Below are positions 54,008 through 64,000 of a stretch of 64,000 bases of DNA, one piece after another. The stretch is from Bedellia somnulentella (taxonomy: Eukaryota; Arthropoda; Insecta; Lepidoptera; Bedelliidae): contig OY755196.1 in assembly GCA_963576735.1 (NCBI GenBank), positions 4,631,912-4,695,911 on the forward strand, read 5' to 3'. The notes beneath the pieces are model-generated. The model was not told where the DNA came from, did no database searches, and worked only from the letters and a program-made list of their open reading frames with translations. The position numbers were made by a program, and so were the translations under genes. Numbering within the stretch: the first letter of the stretch is position 1; each line of letters opens with the position of its first letter.

Positions 54008-55299
54008 CGAGGGGCATGCCAATAGAATTTAGATACTCTTCTCTCATTTAATTGACACTGGCAAGCTATACACCATCTTATAGGATGGCTTTTAATTGAC
54101 ATATTTGAATATAGAACACACTTCTTTTGTTTATTTTTTATTTGAATGTGCCTCATTTTTCCGAGAATCTGGCGGGAATTCACTTGCAACAATGGAGCTC
54201 AGTCGACGTGATTTTCGCGCTATGATTTGACTTTAAAACAGGTTTAAAGCCTCAAGAATGTTTTGAACTATTGGCTTCTACTTTTGGTGAGTCTGCTTGT
54301 TCTCGAGCAACAGTATTAAATTGGTTTGCTGAATTTAAAAGAGGACGGGGATGTCTCGAAGAAGAAGCGAAGACAGGACGGCCGGCAACCGCGGTCTCGC
54401 AAGAAAACGTTCGTGCAGTCGTAAACCTTATTCGCAAAAACCGACGAATTACATATGTAGAGCTAGAACAAGAACTAGGAATTAGATCAGCAGCAATGCA
54501 AACCTTTATTCACGACCACTTTCCTCTCCGTAAACGTTGTTCGAGATGGGTGCCGCACAAACTTACCGATGAGCAGAAAGACCGTCGGGTGGATTGGTGC
54601 CTATTCATGATAGATAAATTCAACGGAGTCAAGACAAAAGCATATGATAAACTGACTGGTGACGAAACATGGCTATATAACTATGATCCCGAATCAAAAC
54701 GACAGTCGACTGTATGGTGCTTTGAAGACGAGCCAAATCCAACAATATGTCGCCGTGCACGAAGCCAGAGAAACAAATGGTCACCTCCTTTTTCTGCAAA
54801 ACGGGTCATATTGCTACTGTTGTGCTAGAGAATGAAAGAACGGTGAACTCCAAATAGTATGTGACAGTTTGTGCTCCAACAGTAATATCAGCTTGGTGTG
54901 ACAAGCGACCGAAATCAGGAATCCGGCACCTACTCTGGCACCACGACAATGCGGCGCCGCACACGTCCGCCAGAACGCTAGACTTTTTCAACTCGAAAAA
55001 TGTGTCAATTCTCCTTCAGCCGCCATATTCCCCTGACCTAGCGTCTTGTGATTTTTACTGGTTTTCAAAAATCAAAGAAAAACTAAAGGGGCTCATCCCC
55101 TTTTTCTGCATTCTTCCTCGTTGCCTATAATTTCGAGATTTCTGAGGTATCTAAGGAATAGTGGTCACAGGTATTTTCCAATTGGTTCAGACGTATGGAA
55201 AAATGTATACGTGCTCAGGGTGAATACTTTGAAAAGATCGATACTTGAAATATAGATTATTTTTTTTTTAGTATCTAGTTTCTTATGGCATGCCCCTCG
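54008..55299 (+). mobile_element. mariner element, 1292 bp
   Basis: TIRs start CGAGGGGCATGCCA on both ends; about 26 of 30 bases match (54008-54037 and complement of 55270-55299). TA flanks at 54006-54007 and 55300-55301. Contains a broken transposase gene. Confidence 0.95.
54192..55249 (+). pseudogene. mariner transposase, inactivated
   Basis: Mariner-family DDE transposase relic, once catalysing cut-and-paste transposition at TA sites. ATG at 54192 reads MELSRRDFRAMI and is then frameshifted. From 54247 the second frame continues through a helix-turn-helix region (ATVLNWFAEFKRGR) and TGDETW with the first catalytic Asp. Another frameshift lies near 54770, and a TGG-to-TAG stop at about 54858 interrupts the next block. 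The catalytic part HHDNAAPHTS...YSPDLASCDF keeps the second and third Asp, 34 residues apart (DD34D). The end (NWFRRMEKCIRAQGEYFEKI) is also out of frame behind a TAG. So at least two frameshifts and two stops. It cannot make transposase. Confidence 0.95.
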
Positions 55300-55512
55300 T
55301 ATTGTAAAATAAAAGGCTTAAGGTGACAGGTCTCCAACCGCAAAAATAATTTAAAAATACCCAATATCCTTAATCTACACCCAAGGGAAAAAAGTGCTAT
55401 TCTAATCCAACGCAACAGATCAGAGAATCTACGTTTCTATTAAACAAGTTCAACTTAGCTTAATAAACCACATACATGAATAACAATGTTTTCTATCTGG
55501 TCTAGAAACGTT

Positions 55513-55566
55513 TACGAGGCTGTCCTCTACTAACAATACCATCTTGTTGGCTCTATATATCTCTCT
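55513..55566 (-). mobile_element. LINE-B internal scrap
   Basis: GTCCTCTACTAACAATACCA and TGTTGGCTCTATA match the 5' part of the 48524 copy in complement. Confidence 0.65.
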
Positions 55567-55610
55567 ATGTACACAAACCACCTTTACATTCCTTTTTCTA
55601 CCTTGTATAC

Positions 55611-55856
55611 ATACATACATATACTCACGGCTATAATTCCCTGGAAGGGGTAGCCAGAACTAAGAAATTAGAAATTCTTCAGGCATTTTTGGAAAGTTGA
55701 GTGGGGAAAAGATGGTATAATAAGGTTGTTGCTGATGGGTCTCCAACCGCATCACCCAATTATAAATTAGCTGTGTAGCGCCAGCTTAGAATAGCACTAC
55801 CCTATTTCTACCGGCGGGTGTACGTAATAGGCGACTAACGGTATTGGGGCTTTTAT
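55611..55856. mobile_element. SINE-A with 5' inversion
   Basis: 3' half antisense (55611-55760), then 5' half in sense (55770-55855). The whole is flanked by CTTGTATAC at 55602-55610 and 55857-55865. Confidence 0.93.
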
Positions 55857-55897
55857 CTTGTATACTACGTCATATTTCATTTTTTTCATCTTGTAAG

Positions 55898-56020
55898 TTG
55901 AGAATAATAGAAGATCATGTACGAGAAGAATAACGAATGTAAGGTAAGCAAGAGAGATTTGTAAAGATCTTAATAAGTGGCGATCGATAGTCTCTGCACT
56001 TAGTGTAAGTAAGTATGTAA
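55898..56020 (+). mobile_element. LINE-B 3' part, decayed
   Basis: GATCATGTACGAGAAGAATA, AAGTGGCGATCGATAGTCTC, then a short GTAAGTATG tail. The CCCC..GGG segment is lost. Confidence 0.7.
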
Positions 56021-56047
56021 GAAAAAATGAAAAAAGAAAAGACGCTG

Positions 56048-56406
56048 TTTCTCTATCTATCTCAGTGGGCAGAACACCGGTTAACGTGTAAACAACTAGT
56101 GTTCAAATCCCGGGTCGAGCCTAAACCAATTTGTCTTTTCTAAAGACATATGTGTGGTTAATTTTTCATGGTTGTTAACGGTGAGGGAAAACATCGTGAG
56201 GAAACCCACATGGCTGAGTTGCACTTAGTCATGTGACAGAGTATTCGTACAAAACGGCGATAGGCCTGCCCCCTATCACGTGAGTACTCTGTCCATGCAA
56301 AACGTGGGTACTCTGAACACCAGGTGACGAAGTCAAATGATGTTCAGAACTAGTACCTCTGCCAACCCCTTCGAGGATATTTGGCGTGAAAGTTTATGTT
56401 ATGTTA
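56048..56406 (+). mobile_element. SINE-T, full length, uninterrupted
   Basis: Reference copy: tRNA-like head (ATCTCAGTGGGCAGAAC, GTGTTCAAATCCCGG), body with CCACATGGCTGAGTTGCAC and GAACACCAGGTGACG, end CCTCTGCCAACCCCTTCGAG, GATATTTGGCGTGAAAG and a TTATG tail. Confidence 0.92.
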
Positions 56407-56408
56407 TC

Positions 56409-56640
56409 ATACACAGATCAAGTTAGCCCCAAACTAAGTAGACCTTGTATTATGGGATACTAACTCGACGATATATTTAACATTATATAATAAAAATATA
56501 AGTAACATCCAAGACTAAGAAACAATCATTTGTGCCCATCACATGAATGTTGCTCTCAGCGGGTATCGATCCTGTAACCTCCGGACTGAGAAGCTAGTTA
56601 ACTATCCACTCGTCTCGGACGTCGTCTAGTCAAGCACGAC
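56409..56640 (-). mobile_element. SINE-C copy
   Basis: Antisense, adjoining the SINE-T tail. The minus-strand head has GAGTGGATAG and GGTTACAGGATCGATACCC. Confidence 0.85.
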
Positions 56641-56658
56641 GTAGTTGCGTGCATTTAC

Positions 56659-56906
56659 ATACATACATACATATACTTACGGATGTAAATCCCTTGAAGG
56701 GGTAGCCAGAGCTTGGGAATTATAAAAATCCTCAGCCACTTTTGGAAGTTGCGTGGGGAAAGGATGGTAAAATAAAGGTTGTTGGTGATGGGTCTCCAAC
56801 CGCATCGCCCAAAGTCCCTTAAAAGCCCCAATACCGTTAGTCACCTCTTACGTACACCCACCGGAAGAAATGGGGTATTGCTATTCTAAGCCGACACTAC
56901 ACAGCA
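56659..56906 (-). mobile_element. SINE-A with 12-bp target duplication
   Basis: Flanked by GCGTGCATTTAC (56647-56658) and GCGTGCATTCAC (56918-56929), the second set off by a few extra bases. Confidence 0.92.
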
Positions 56907-57271
56907 ATGCAATGCAAGCGTGCATTCACTTACAATGTTTTCCCTCAAAATTACCAAATTTAACCTGCAATACTGCAAATATCAATTAAAATGTTCCCAT
57001 TCAGGAGTAAAATAGAGTGTCCTATTAGTCACTTTGGTCGTCGAGTACTGTCTTAATACCTCGGTATCAGGAGTCTGCATCTATATATTAATTTCTCGAC
57101 GGCATACTGAATGCGGTTGCCTTTGGACGTTAGCCAAAATAGGTTTAAAGTACCTATTTTAACTCGTTCGATGCTTGCAATTTAAGGGAGCTAGCTAAAT
57201 TTAATTTCTTAGCCTTTTTTATAATTAAAAGAACTTTACAAAACTTTGAAAAAAATCGGAATAAATACATA
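56907..57271. other. Unassigned stretch
   Basis: Nothing recognised. Confidence 0.35.
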
Positions 57272-57520
57272 AGCTGTGTAGTGTTCGCTTAGAATAGCAC
57301 TACCCCGTTTCTTTCCGTGGGTGTACGTAAGAGGCGACTAAGGGTATTGGAACTTTTTAATGTATTTTTGGGCGATGCGGTTGGAAGACCATTATTTTAC
57401 AATCTTTTACCCGCTTAACTTTCAAAAGTGGCTGAGTTAAATCGTATACTGAAGCTCTGGCTACCCCTTTTAGGGATTTATAGCCGTGAGTATATGCATG
57501 TATGTAAATGTATGTACAAT
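57272..57520 (+). mobile_element. SINE-A copy
   Basis: Sense, GTGTTCGC head variant, TATG tail with interruptions. Confidence 0.92.
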
Positions 57521-57582
57521 ATAGTCAAATAAAGTTATTTTTGATGATAGTTTTCAAGTCACATTATCTAACAAACACTTTG

Positions 57583-57825
57583 CCATGTAGTGCCGGCTTA
57601 GAATGTCACTACACCTTTCTATCCACGGGTGTTATGAGAGGCGACTAAGGGTATGGGGTTTCTTTAAGTGGATTTTGGGCGATGCGGTGGGAGACCCAAC
57701 ACTGACGATACTTTATTTCTACAATCTTCTTCCCTATCAGCTTCCAAATATGGCTGAGGAGGTTTTAGCGCTAAAGCCCTGGCTACCCCTTTTTGGGATT
57801 TGTGGCCGTAAGTTTATGAATATGT
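57583..57825 (+). mobile_element. SINE-A copy, old subfamily
   Basis: Sense, ATGTAGTGCCGGC head and GACGATACTTTATTTC body. Confidence 0.9.
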
Positions 57826-57938
57826 TACAGGCATATTTCATAGATATTATACATGATGACTGGTCATTATATATAAAAGCCAAATTCAATAGACAAAGTA
57901 CTAAATTAATCACTTTATCTGAAAATTATATAATATTT

Positions 57939-58191
57939 GCTGTGTAGTGTCGGCTTAGAATAGCACTAGCCCATTTCTTCCCGTGGGTGTACTTTAGAGG
58001 CGATTAACGGTATTAGGGATATTAAGGGATTTTCCAATGCGGTTGGAGACCCATCACCAACAACCTTTATTTCACCATATTTTTCCCACTCAAATTGCCA
58101 AAAGTGGCTGAGATTTTTTTTAATTCCTTAGCTCTGACTACACCTTCTAGGGATTTATAGCCGTGAGTATATGTATGTATATATGTATGTA
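57939..58191 (+). mobile_element. SINE-A copy, full length
   Basis: Sense, TATG/TATA tail of about 30 bases. Confidence 0.94.
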
Positions 58192-58355
58192 ATATAATTT
58201 ATTATATAATAGCATTGTATAACATAATAGCGTATCAAAGTAAGTCAAAGTAATAGTACGGTCAAGCCGACGATGGAATGGAAAAACGTTTATATGAAAA
58301 TAGTCCTATTGCAAGCAAGCCCCCTGCAGACGAATAAAAGTTAGGTCACATTTAG

Positions 58356-58378
58356 CTAGGTTAGGTTAGGTTAGGTTA
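58356..58378 (+). repeat. Interstitial TTAGG run
   Basis: Four successive AGGTT units (insect telomere repeat TTAGG), followed by a GAGCGAGCGAAGCGCAGCGG stretch. Confidence 0.8.
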
Positions 58379-58799
58379 TGTATAAAACGAGCGAGCGAAG
58401 CGCAGCGGAGCGAGCATTTTAAATGCATAATCTGTATTTTAAATATATAGAAAATTAATTGATTAAAATAACATTACACTTATTCAACATATTTAACACA
58501 ACATACAATAATATCCTGGTAACAATATTATTAATTAAAACACTATATATCATTGAATGTTATGAAGAAAAAATTCTTAAATAAAATTCTTGTTTTAAAA
58601 ATCTGGGTAATATTATTACAAAAAAATATGATCAGAAACTGTTATGTTATGACCTCCGTTTGTAGTATCAAAAATGTATTAATAAATAAGTATGAAAAAT
58701 AAAATTATGAAGAGTGATTATTATGAACACAAATCGTTATAAAGACAACGAATATGATTTAAAACTACATGTGAGCGAATATGAACCTGAAATATATAT
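58379..58799. other. Unassigned AT-rich stretch
   Basis: Nothing recognised beyond the GCGAG-rich end of the TTAGG segment. Confidence 0.35.
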
Positions 58800-59175
58800 G
58801 TTAAAGCCACTTGGATCCAAGTGCTTTAACGGGCTCAAACATGAACAATCCAGAGGCGCGCCAGTCACGTCAAGCGCCATCAAAAAAGAGACAAACAGCT
58901 TCGTGTATAAAACCCCTGATGCCGGCTGCATTTTTCTTTTTCTTTCGTCACATTTTTCAAGTAAGAAGACACGGAGAAGACGAGAAGACGCTTTATATAT
59001 TGATTTAGTAATTTCACTTCACATATATTATTGTAACAGTTAAAAGCAGTAAACCCTAGTCGCAGCATAACTGCTTTTCATTTCGTCTACTCCACCATAT
59101 TCTTCGAGGCCCCTACAACGTGGGTCAACTTCGTGAACGAGCAGCAGGCGCACAACAGCCTGCTATCCTTCAATA
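58800..59175. other. GC-rich island: exon-like or LTR-like
   Basis: Contains a 16-bp palindrome CACTTGGATCCAAGTG at 58809-58824. A plus-strand frame from ATG 58842 (MNNPEARQSRQAP..) reaches a CAA|GTAAGA donor-like site at about 58958. A plus-strand segment 59083-59170 (VYSTIFFEAPTTWVNFVNEQ..) has strong G/C at third positions. On the minus strand TATATAAAG with a following CT-rich stretch and TGGCGC..GTGACTGG could be the promoter and primer-binding region of an LTR element. I cannot decide between the two. Confidence 0.35.
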
Positions 59176-59632
59176 TACTTGTTTTATTACATTATCCAAA
59201 TCTTCGAAGATATATAAAATAGCTAGTTAATGTGATTAATTTCGTGTCATTTATCAATTTATCTAAATTGAATAGACATTATACATAATGGCTAGACAGT
59301 ATATATAAGATCCAGATTGATTACTTTGGCTGTAACGTATATATGTACAAATATAATAACAGGGATCAAAACAGTATTCAAAAATTTTAAAACGAGAGCT
59401 TAATTTCTGCCCTTCGCTTATCACTGAAAACAGCGAAAGAGTTTGAATACACCTTTTTATTACTTCACTCTAAAGTATGAAGTCGTAACAGAAAAATATT
59501 ATAACAGCCTTATTCTTGAAACTACGCCTGACGGCCTTACGATCCAACAGGTCAACGAACTCAATTAAGCCTTCAGCTACGAACTTTTGTCAAATATTTA
59601 ACGACACTTTTTTGGATTACCTTCCATTTTTA
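59176..59632. other. Unassigned stretch
   Basis: Nothing recognised. Confidence 0.35.
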
Positions 59633-59848
59633 TTCATTAATTCCATACATTCCATTTTTATTCACGGCCATAAATACCAAAATGGGGTAGCCAGAACTTC
59701 AGAGCTAGGAACTACTCACCCGCATTTGGATGATGATGGGAGACAAGACGGTAGAAATAAAGTATCGTTGGTGTAGTTCTCCAACCGCATAGCCTAAAAA
59801 CCAATTAAGGAAGTCCCATACCCTCAATCATCTCTTATGCCACCAAAA
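59633..59848 (-). mobile_element. SINE-A, old subfamily, head lost
   Basis: TTCACGGCCATAAATACC to CTCTTATGCCACC. Confidence 0.8.
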
Positions 59849-59930
59849 AACTTCCGTACCACAATTATAATTGTACAATATACAATACACACTACGTCAC
59901 TCACTAACTTCTCAACTTAAATCATTTCAA

Positions 59931-59985
59931 AGTTCACGCCACATATCCCGAAAAGGGTGGCAGAAGTAATAATTCTTATGAAAGT
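59931..59985 (-). mobile_element. SINE-T 3' end
   Basis: GTTCACGCCACATATCCCG and AGGGTGGCAGAAG. Confidence 0.65.
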
Positions 59986-59992
59986 GGGGATT

Positions 59993-60110
59993 TATACTAA
60001 TTGCAGAGACTATAGATGGCCACTTATTAAAATCTTTGCAAATCTCTCTTGCTTACCTTACATTAATTATGCTTCTCATACATGCTCTTCTATTTTTCTC
60101 ACTATATAAG
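59993..60110 (-). mobile_element. LINE-B fragment, decayed
   Basis: GCAGAGACTATAGATGGCCAC, CAAATCTCTCTTGC, CATACATGCTCTTC in LINE-B order. Confidence 0.65.
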
Positions 60111-60226
60111 GTGAAAAAAATGAAATATGTCGTATTATTCAAAGTAAAATAAGGAATGTAAAAAATAGCGTTTTATTTATATCGTAGCTCAATTCTCCAG
60201 CTGTGTAATATCGGCTAAGAATCACA

Positions 60227-60957
60227 ATGATTTAGTGAAAGATAGTAAATATATTACGTTTATAAGAATAATAATTTAATAACGATACAAAATCGTTTGG
60301 TAGTGTTGGTTTAGTATAGCACTACTCCAAATCCTTCCATTGTGGTTTGTGGAAGGCAATTAAGGGTGTCGGAGTTTATAGCGCTATTATTTGCCAAAAA
60401 AAATGCGAAAGTAACTGAAGAGTTACTAAATCTCAGGCTATGTCTACTTTTTCAGAGATTTGTTTCGGTGAGTACTAAAACGCTGCTAAAATACTTTTTT
60501 CTGTCTATATGCATTGCTTCTAGCAGCTTTTATTTCAACCTAACTAAACAAAGGTGCTATAAACCGCATTACCATACATCCATATAGATGTATGGAAGAG
60601 ATCCATGCAGATATAGCGCGTTAATACGAAATCATCTACCGGATACTGTCCTTCATCTTTACACGTTCATAATGATTTAGTGAAAGATAGGAAAAATGTT
60701 GCGTTTATGTGAATAATAATTTGACAGTATAACAAAATCATTGTGTAGTGTTAAATTAGCTAAAATACTTTTTTCTGTCTATATTCAATGCCTCTAGCAA
60801 CTTTAATTTCCCTGAACAAAGGTGCTATAAACCGTATTTCCTTACATCCCTATATTGGCGCGTTATTAATAACATATAACGCCGCATGCAGATATAGCGC
60901 GTTGATACGAAGTCATCTACCGGATACTGTCCTTAATCTCTGCAGGTATAATCTGCG
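60227..60957. repeat. Local tandem duplication with SINE-A presence/absence
   Basis: 60227-60659 and 60671-60957 share AATGATTTAGTGAAAGATAG, CTAAAATACTTTTTTCTGTC, GCAGATATAGCGCGTT and TCATCTACCGGATACTGTCC. The first holds a SINE-A (60296-60476). The second keeps only TTGTGTAGTGTT of it. Confidence 0.85.
60296..60476 (+). mobile_element. SINE-A, shortened
   Basis: GGTAGTGTTGGTTTAGTATAG to GTTTCGGTGAGTAC with a deleted middle. Confidence 0.7.
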
Positions 60958-61131
60958 GAGGTGACATTGCGACCACTCAGCTCGTAGATAATTATTTAAT
61001 GAAATATTGTAAAAACGTGCAAAATTAACGTTAACCTTATGAGGTGTATTGTAAATAGAGAATTTGGAATCGCACTACAATTAAAACGAATATGGTGCGA
61101 TGAAATTTTAGTATTAATTTACAACTTCACT

Positions 61132-61194
61132 CTTCATACAGACATATACTCACGGCTATAAATACCAAGTAGAGTAGCCAGATCTTCAAAATCA
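61132..61194 (-). mobile_element. SINE-A 3' scrap
   Basis: CATATACTCACGGCTATAAAT, AGAGTAGCCAGATCTTC. Confidence 0.75.
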
Positions 61195-61951
61195 TTTAAA
61201 TAACGTAGCAGTGCATTATACATATACAAAGGTTATGTACATTGCGTGCATCATTGCTCTGTTATTCATAGTATGTAAGTTGTTGCACATAAATAAAACA
61301 TTATAAATATTACATACTCAAAGAGCAATATAAATATTCGCAACTCCAAAGCTTCCACAAGTTAATATTTTGTTTAAGTACTAAATTATTGTCAAAATCA
61401 CTTGAACCGTTGGTGCATGTTTATATTTGCAGTGTTTAAGGACCATTATCTTGTTGTTTGCTGATTTAAACTAACTTACATATCTCTTGCATCATACATT
61501 TTCATTCGTGTAGATATTTGAAGTGTTTTTAACAATCGTGATAGAATTATTTTGGTTTTCATACGCTCATCAATTTAATGATATTTAATAACTACCATTT
61601 GTTATGAAACAAAACATAAACAACATCATTAATGTACACCAAAAAGAGCCTGTCTCAGAATTATTTCAAACATCACCATCAAAACTAATTTATATAACCA
61701 ACCTACTAATATAGCAAATTCAATAAAATTTCATTAAACTAATAGTCTCTCAGCTGAGTAGTCATTGTAACCGAAGCACAAAAGCCCTGGACACAGGCCA
61801 ACCTGTCTACGCGGCTCTGCAAGATTAATCATTGCAATTGATGATCACACGACCTCCCTTTATACTGGCTAGGGTATTTCATATGCTCATAACAAGTCAC
61901 TTTGTATTATATAATATGCAGGTTAGAAAATTGGTAAAATATTAATACTAT
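61195..61951. other. Unassigned stretch
   Basis: No recognised element. 61750-61860 is less AT-rich, but not coding in any long frame. Confidence 0.35.
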
Positions 61952-62212
61952 GTTGTGTTGAGTTAGAATAGTACTAACACATTTCTTCACGGCAATGTAG
62001 TAACAGGTGACTTAGGGTTTTAGTGACTTTTTAAGATGATTTTTGAGTGATGTGGCTGCAGACCTATCAGGACCATTATTTATTCTACCATCTCTTCACC
62101 ACTTAACTTCCGAAATTAGTCAAGGTTAGAATAAAGTTGGGTTAACCTCAGAATTAAATATAATTCTGAGGCTCTGGGTATCAACTTTGGACACATATCC
62201 ATATGTTTGTAA
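61952..62212 (+). mobile_element. SINE-A, very diverged
   Basis: TGTTGAGTTAGAATAGTACTA to CCATATGTTTG, with a local inverted repeat AACCTCAGAATTA/TAATTCTGAGG at about 62145-62172. Confidence 0.65.
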
Positions 62213-62229
62213 GAAAACTTAATAAGAGA

Positions 62230-62492
62230 CATTTTATTAACACAATAAACAATGAAATCCACATATGTCCACATTGAACATTACATACAAGTAACAAATA
62301 AAGAAGAAAAAAAAGGATGAACGACCTAATCTAATCTGTTTTATTAATTATTATTATTATTTAGTTTTTTTCTAGTATATAGGTTCTTTTTTGTTGTTGT
62401 ATAAGTTGTTTAAGTCTTTGTTTATTGTTTTTTTTATATTGTTTGTGTCCTCAACAGGAGAATAAAGATTTTTCTTTCTTTCTTTCTTTTAA
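62230..62492 (+). mobile_element. Probable LINE 3' end with (CTTT)n tail
   Basis: CACAATAAACAATGAAATCC also occurs at 41346. Ends GAGAATAAAGATTTTTCTTTC and CTTT repeats, as in CR1-type tails. Confidence 0.5.
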
Positions 62493-63717
62493 TCCAGACT
62501 ATGTAAAAGTATATTTGAAGTAGCTGCCGCCTAATAGCAGTTCCGAGCAGGCTGGCTGAACTACCCCTTTGAATTGCTAAGCTAAATGAACTCTTAGTTG
62601 ATTATAAGCTATGTATATGGTTGAAAGATTTATAGAAAGGGTTTATAGAAAATAGAAAATGGGGTCAGATATCAAGTTTTCAGTTTTAGTGTTGGAATGC
62701 CATTTTCGGACGTTTGTTTGGAAGTTCCATTCTACTCTAAGCAAGGGAATCTTGACAAGACCTCAATAGATTATTTATTATTAATATTTCTAGACATCAC
62801 TTATTAACGAGACTGGAAAATTAATCAAGATTGGTAATCATCTCCAACTAAACACTAAAACTTTTCGTTCAGCACTCATGGAAATAAATTAGTTAGTCAT
62901 ATTCTTAACCGACGCTACACAATAAAGGATACGATGTATCATTATTTTTATAACGTTACCATTTCAGACAAACCGCGTTACATTTGGAAATTTATATATT
63001 TTATTATCTCCATACGAGTAAATACAAAAAGGAAATGAACAAGAAAATATGAGATATATTTTTCTTTTACATCCACAATGCCAAAACATAAGTAGAGGAA
63101 AATGATGTTACGGGAAAACCAACATATGATTTTACGGTGACAGTGATTTAATATCGGTAGGCCTGTATATTACGCGACCTCAAAACAAAATGATATTTTA
63201 CGTTTCATTAATGTATGTTCACAGAATAATTAAAATTTTATAGTCATAATAGAACAGAGATTTATTCGTGGTTATTATTGTAAATAAGTAATATATAATA
63301 TATATTAAATTCTAACATAAATATTGTCTGTTAGTTCCTATTATATTATGTGTATATTAAGTTATGTTTTTCCTAACATAGTATGTAAGCCTTTACTAAC
63401 ACTAATGTGAGTCTTTGTTACATGAATAAACATTTTTATTTATTATTATTATTCGGAAAGGTAGAGACTATCTATTGCCCCATTTAGCTCATCTATAGTT
63501 CACTAAAATTATGAAGATTGTTAAACTAAAATACTATTTGCCAAAATAACATACTACTTCTTCCCTTGACTTTGTCATCACACTTCACACGCAACAATAA
63601 TACAAATATTAATAAGTTACTTTGCTTAATTCCGCTAAATACCTGCAGTCTTCATGTGGCACGGACTATGCACCGCCTGCCCTTCGACTTTCGAGAAACT
63701 TTAAAGCAGACAATGCA
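62493..63717. other. Unassigned stretch
   Basis: No recognised gene. A TTATTATTATT tract at 63436-63453 follows GAATAAACATTTTTATT and may be another LINE tail. Confidence 0.35.

Positions 63718-63751
<34 letters not shown>
63718..63751. repeat. (CA)n microsatellite
   Basis: About 17 uninterrupted CA units. Confidence 0.95.
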
Positions 63752-63753
<2 letters not shown>

Positions 63754-64000
63754 GTAAGCGAAAACCGGCAAATAAGCAACGCGTTTCGACTCAACACGAG
63801 TCATTATCGAACATTAGACAGTTTGGCTATAGATTTCCGCAAACGAACGCCTGATTCAATCCAATAACTGTAATAATTGTAATTAATGTTATCTTTTCAC
63901 AATAAAATGCCTCTACCTCGAACAACCAGGACAGATGGAAATAAAAACACACAGCAAAGACTTAGTAATATACTCCCGTTTTTACCCTCAATCTATATTA
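63752..64000. other. Unassigned end of window
   Basis: Nothing recognised. Confidence 0.35.

Larger units (their letters stand above)
53931..55432 (-). mobile_element. SINE-A split by mariner
   Basis: Tail half 53931-54007 (ACATACATAC, CTACTTTTGTACATTGAG) and head half 55300-55432 (GGTCTCCAACCGC, AAAGTGCTATTCTAATCC). The break falls at TA, the mariner target. Confidence 0.82.

Overview
The window looks like repeat-saturated, AT-rich nuclear DNA from an insect, most likely a moth or butterfly. This is inferred from the transposon families, (TTAGG)-type telomere-like repeats and microsatellite-tailed retroposons; no conserved host gene anchors it. I find no confident host protein gene. Two stretches are worth checking as host sequence: a small secreted cysteine-rich ORF at 31649-31873 and a GC-rich, exon- or LTR-like island at 58800-59175. 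The rest reads as intergenic or intronic DNA built from layers of mobile elements.

Family names used here are mine. SINE-A (about sixty copies, roughly 250 bp, both strands, (TATG)n tail) dominates the window. LINE-B is a 5'-truncated non-LTR retrotransposon whose ORF2 C-terminus runs into the same kind of tail. SINE-T and SINE-C are tRNA-headed SINEs. SINE-D is a tRNA-cored element with inverted arms. LINE-B, SINE-A and SINE-T share a similar 3' end with a small CCCC..GGG stem-loop just before the microsatellite tail, which suggests the SINEs borrowed LINE-type 3' ends.

Layout. 1-1120: SINE-A fragments. About 1120-6354: a nearly complete CR1-group LINE with an ORF1 (PHD finger, coiled coil) and an ORF2 (endonuclease and reverse transcriptase), both open, and a 3' UTR with a 22-bp palindrome and a CTTT-type tail. 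6541-11500: SINE pieces, a small MITE with 20-bp TIRs, a LINE C-terminal fragment and other LINE tails. 11605-22874: a 5,635-bp segment present twice in tandem, almost identical, bounded by three SINE-A copies, the middle one being a hybrid of the outer two. Each copy holds a 792-bp piggyBac-like non-autonomous element inside a second copy of the MITE. 22875-35000: dense SINE-A, LINE-B, SINE-T and SINE-D with nested insertions, local duplications and a perfect 47-bp-arm hairpin. 36306-36957: an antisense 5'-truncated copy of the CR1 element. 37000-53700: more SINE copies, a palindromic MITE at 43666-43963, and a LINE-B insertion with a clear 12-bp target-site duplication. 54008-55299: a decayed mariner inserted in a SINE-A. 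55300-64000: SINE copies (one with a 5' inversion), a TTAGG-like run, the GC-rich island, a local duplication and a (CA)n tract.

The families interact through retrotransposition (LINE machinery probably moving the SINEs), nesting (which gives relative ages), and recombination between SINE copies (which made the 5.6-kb duplication). Coordinates of old SINE copies are approximate to about 5-15 bases.
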